A stretch of DNA of 31,695 bases, taken from positions 41,227 through 72,921 of the forward strand of contig CADEDU010000030.1 of assembly GCA_902826155.1 (NCBI GenBank), in the 5' to 3' direction. A model generated the notes under the pieces. It worked only from the letters and a program-made list of their open reading frames with translations. It did not search any database and was not told where the DNA came from. The translations under genes were made by a program, and so were the position numbers. The stretch is from an uncultured beta proteobacterium (GTDB lineage: Bacteria > Pseudomonadota > Gammaproteobacteria > Burkholderiales > SG8-39). Below, piece by piece: positions 30,947-31,695 of this stretch. Position 1 is the first letter of the stretch. Every line of letters begins with the position of its first letter.

Positions 30947-31695
30947 ATGCGTAGCCACTACTGCGGCGCGGTCAACGCGTCTCATCTCGGACAGATCGTC
31001 ACCATCTACGGCTGGGCGCACCGCCGCCGTGATCATGGCGGAGTGATCTTCATCGATCTGCGCGATCGCGAGGGCATCGTCCAGGTGGTGTGCGACCCGG
31101 ACCGCGCGGCGACCTTCGCGCTGGCTGAACGCGTTCGCAGCGAATTCGTGCTGAAGGTGGTCGGGCTGGTGCGCCGTCGCCCCGAGGGCACGGTGAATCC
31201 GAACATCGGCACCGGTGAAGTCGAGGTGCTCGCGCACGAGCTCGAACTTCTCAACAGCGCAGTGACGCCACCGTTCCAGCTCGACGACGAGAACCTCAAC
31301 GAGAATACGCGCCTTACGCATCGCGTGGTCGACCTGCGCCGGCCGCAGATGCAGGCCAATCTGCGTCTGCGTTATCGCGTCGCGATGGCGGTGCGCAAGT
31401 ATTTCGACGCGGCCGGATTCATCGACATCGAGACGCCGATGCTCACCAAGTCGACGCCCGAGGGCGCGCGCGACTATCTGGTGCCCTCGCGCGTCAATCC
31501 GGGCGAGTTCTTCGCCTTGCCGCAGTCGCCGCAGCTGTTCAAGCAGATGCTGATGATGGCCGGCTTCGATCGCTACTACCAGATCACCAAGTGCTTCCGC
31601 GACGAGGACCTGCGCGCCGACCGCCAGCCCGAGTTCACCCAGATCGACGTCGAGACTTCGTTTCTGGAGGAGCTGGAGATCCGCTCGATCATGGA
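30947..31695 (+). CDS. aspS: Aspartyl-tRNA synthetase, N-terminal part (runs off window)
   Basis: 249 complete codons and two bases of the next are present; the usual length is about 590-600. AspRS charges tRNA-Asp (and possibly tRNA-Asn, if the enzyme is non-discriminating). The N-terminal OB-fold anticodon-binding domain (about 1-105, [21 protein letters not shown]) is followed by the class II catalytic core with motif 1 ([20 protein letters not shown]) and motif 2 ([18 protein letters not shown]). No defects in the visible part. The ATG at 30947 has only a weak ribosome site (AAGAG). Confidence 0.97.
   Translation, partial: MRSHYCGAVNASHLGQIVTIYGWAHRRRDHGGVIFIDLRDREGIVQVVCDPDRAATFALAERVRSEFVLKVVGLVRRRPEGTVNPNIGTGEVEVLAHELELLNSAVTPPFQLDDENLNENTRLTHRVVDLRRPQMQANLRLRYRVAMAVRKYFDAAGFIDIETPMLTKSTPEGARDYLVPSRVNPGEFFALPQSPQLFKQMLMMAGFDRYYQITKCFRDEDLRADRQPEFTQIDVETSFLEELEIRSIM

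Overview
The window looks like chromosomal DNA of a high-GC betaproteobacterium, most likely Burkholderiales or a near relative. The evidence is the arrangement uvrA (-) / MFS transporter (+) / ssb (+), the run FmdB - DUF502 - aspS at the right end, the T2SS gene set, and protein sequences of betaproteobacterial type. I do not see IS elements, tRNA or rRNA genes, CRISPR arrays or prophage genes. The genus cannot be fixed from sequence reading alone.

Left part (1-7.1 kb): the N-terminal end of an exported amino-acid-binding protein (-), an orphan ribbon-helix-helix protein with an acidic tail (-), a GYF-RDD membrane protein (+) followed by a small 19-bp imperfect tandem repeat, then uvrA (-), an MFS exporter (+) and ssb (+).

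Second part (7.1-10.8 kb): an accessory-looking metabolic or redox cluster. A Rieske protein lacking the two catalytic iron histidines (-) is divergent from a haem-oxygenase-like diiron oxidase (HDO/PqqC-like, +). A GlcG/HbpS-like protein, an FCD-type GntR regulator and a fluoroacetyl-CoA-thioesterase-like hotdog protein follow. A near-palindromic GTATAC site lies in the divergent promoter and is a candidate operator for the GntR protein. I cannot name the pathway.

Third part (10.8-25.4 kb), all on the minus strand: a T2SS operon in the order gspG-H-I-J-K-L-M-N-C-D-E-F, followed by a secreted S8 subtilisin-like protease and a CPBP (Rce1-like) glutamic intramembrane protease. The S8 protease ends in a Gly tract, a Cys, a hydrophobic segment and an Arg cluster, which matches the tripartite C-terminal sorting signals with an invariant Cys (JDVT-CTERM type). 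The adjacent CPBP enzyme is the expected sorting protease (MrtJ type). Exporter, substrate and sorting protease therefore lie in one co-directional block. This is the most interesting system in the window.

Right part (25.4-31.7 kb): a DUF1800 lipoprotein and a Tat-exported DUF1501 protein (-), separated from the gsp operon by a clear intrinsic terminator. Then come fmdB, a DUF502 membrane protein with a TTG start, and the 5' two fifths or so of aspS (+), which runs off the window.
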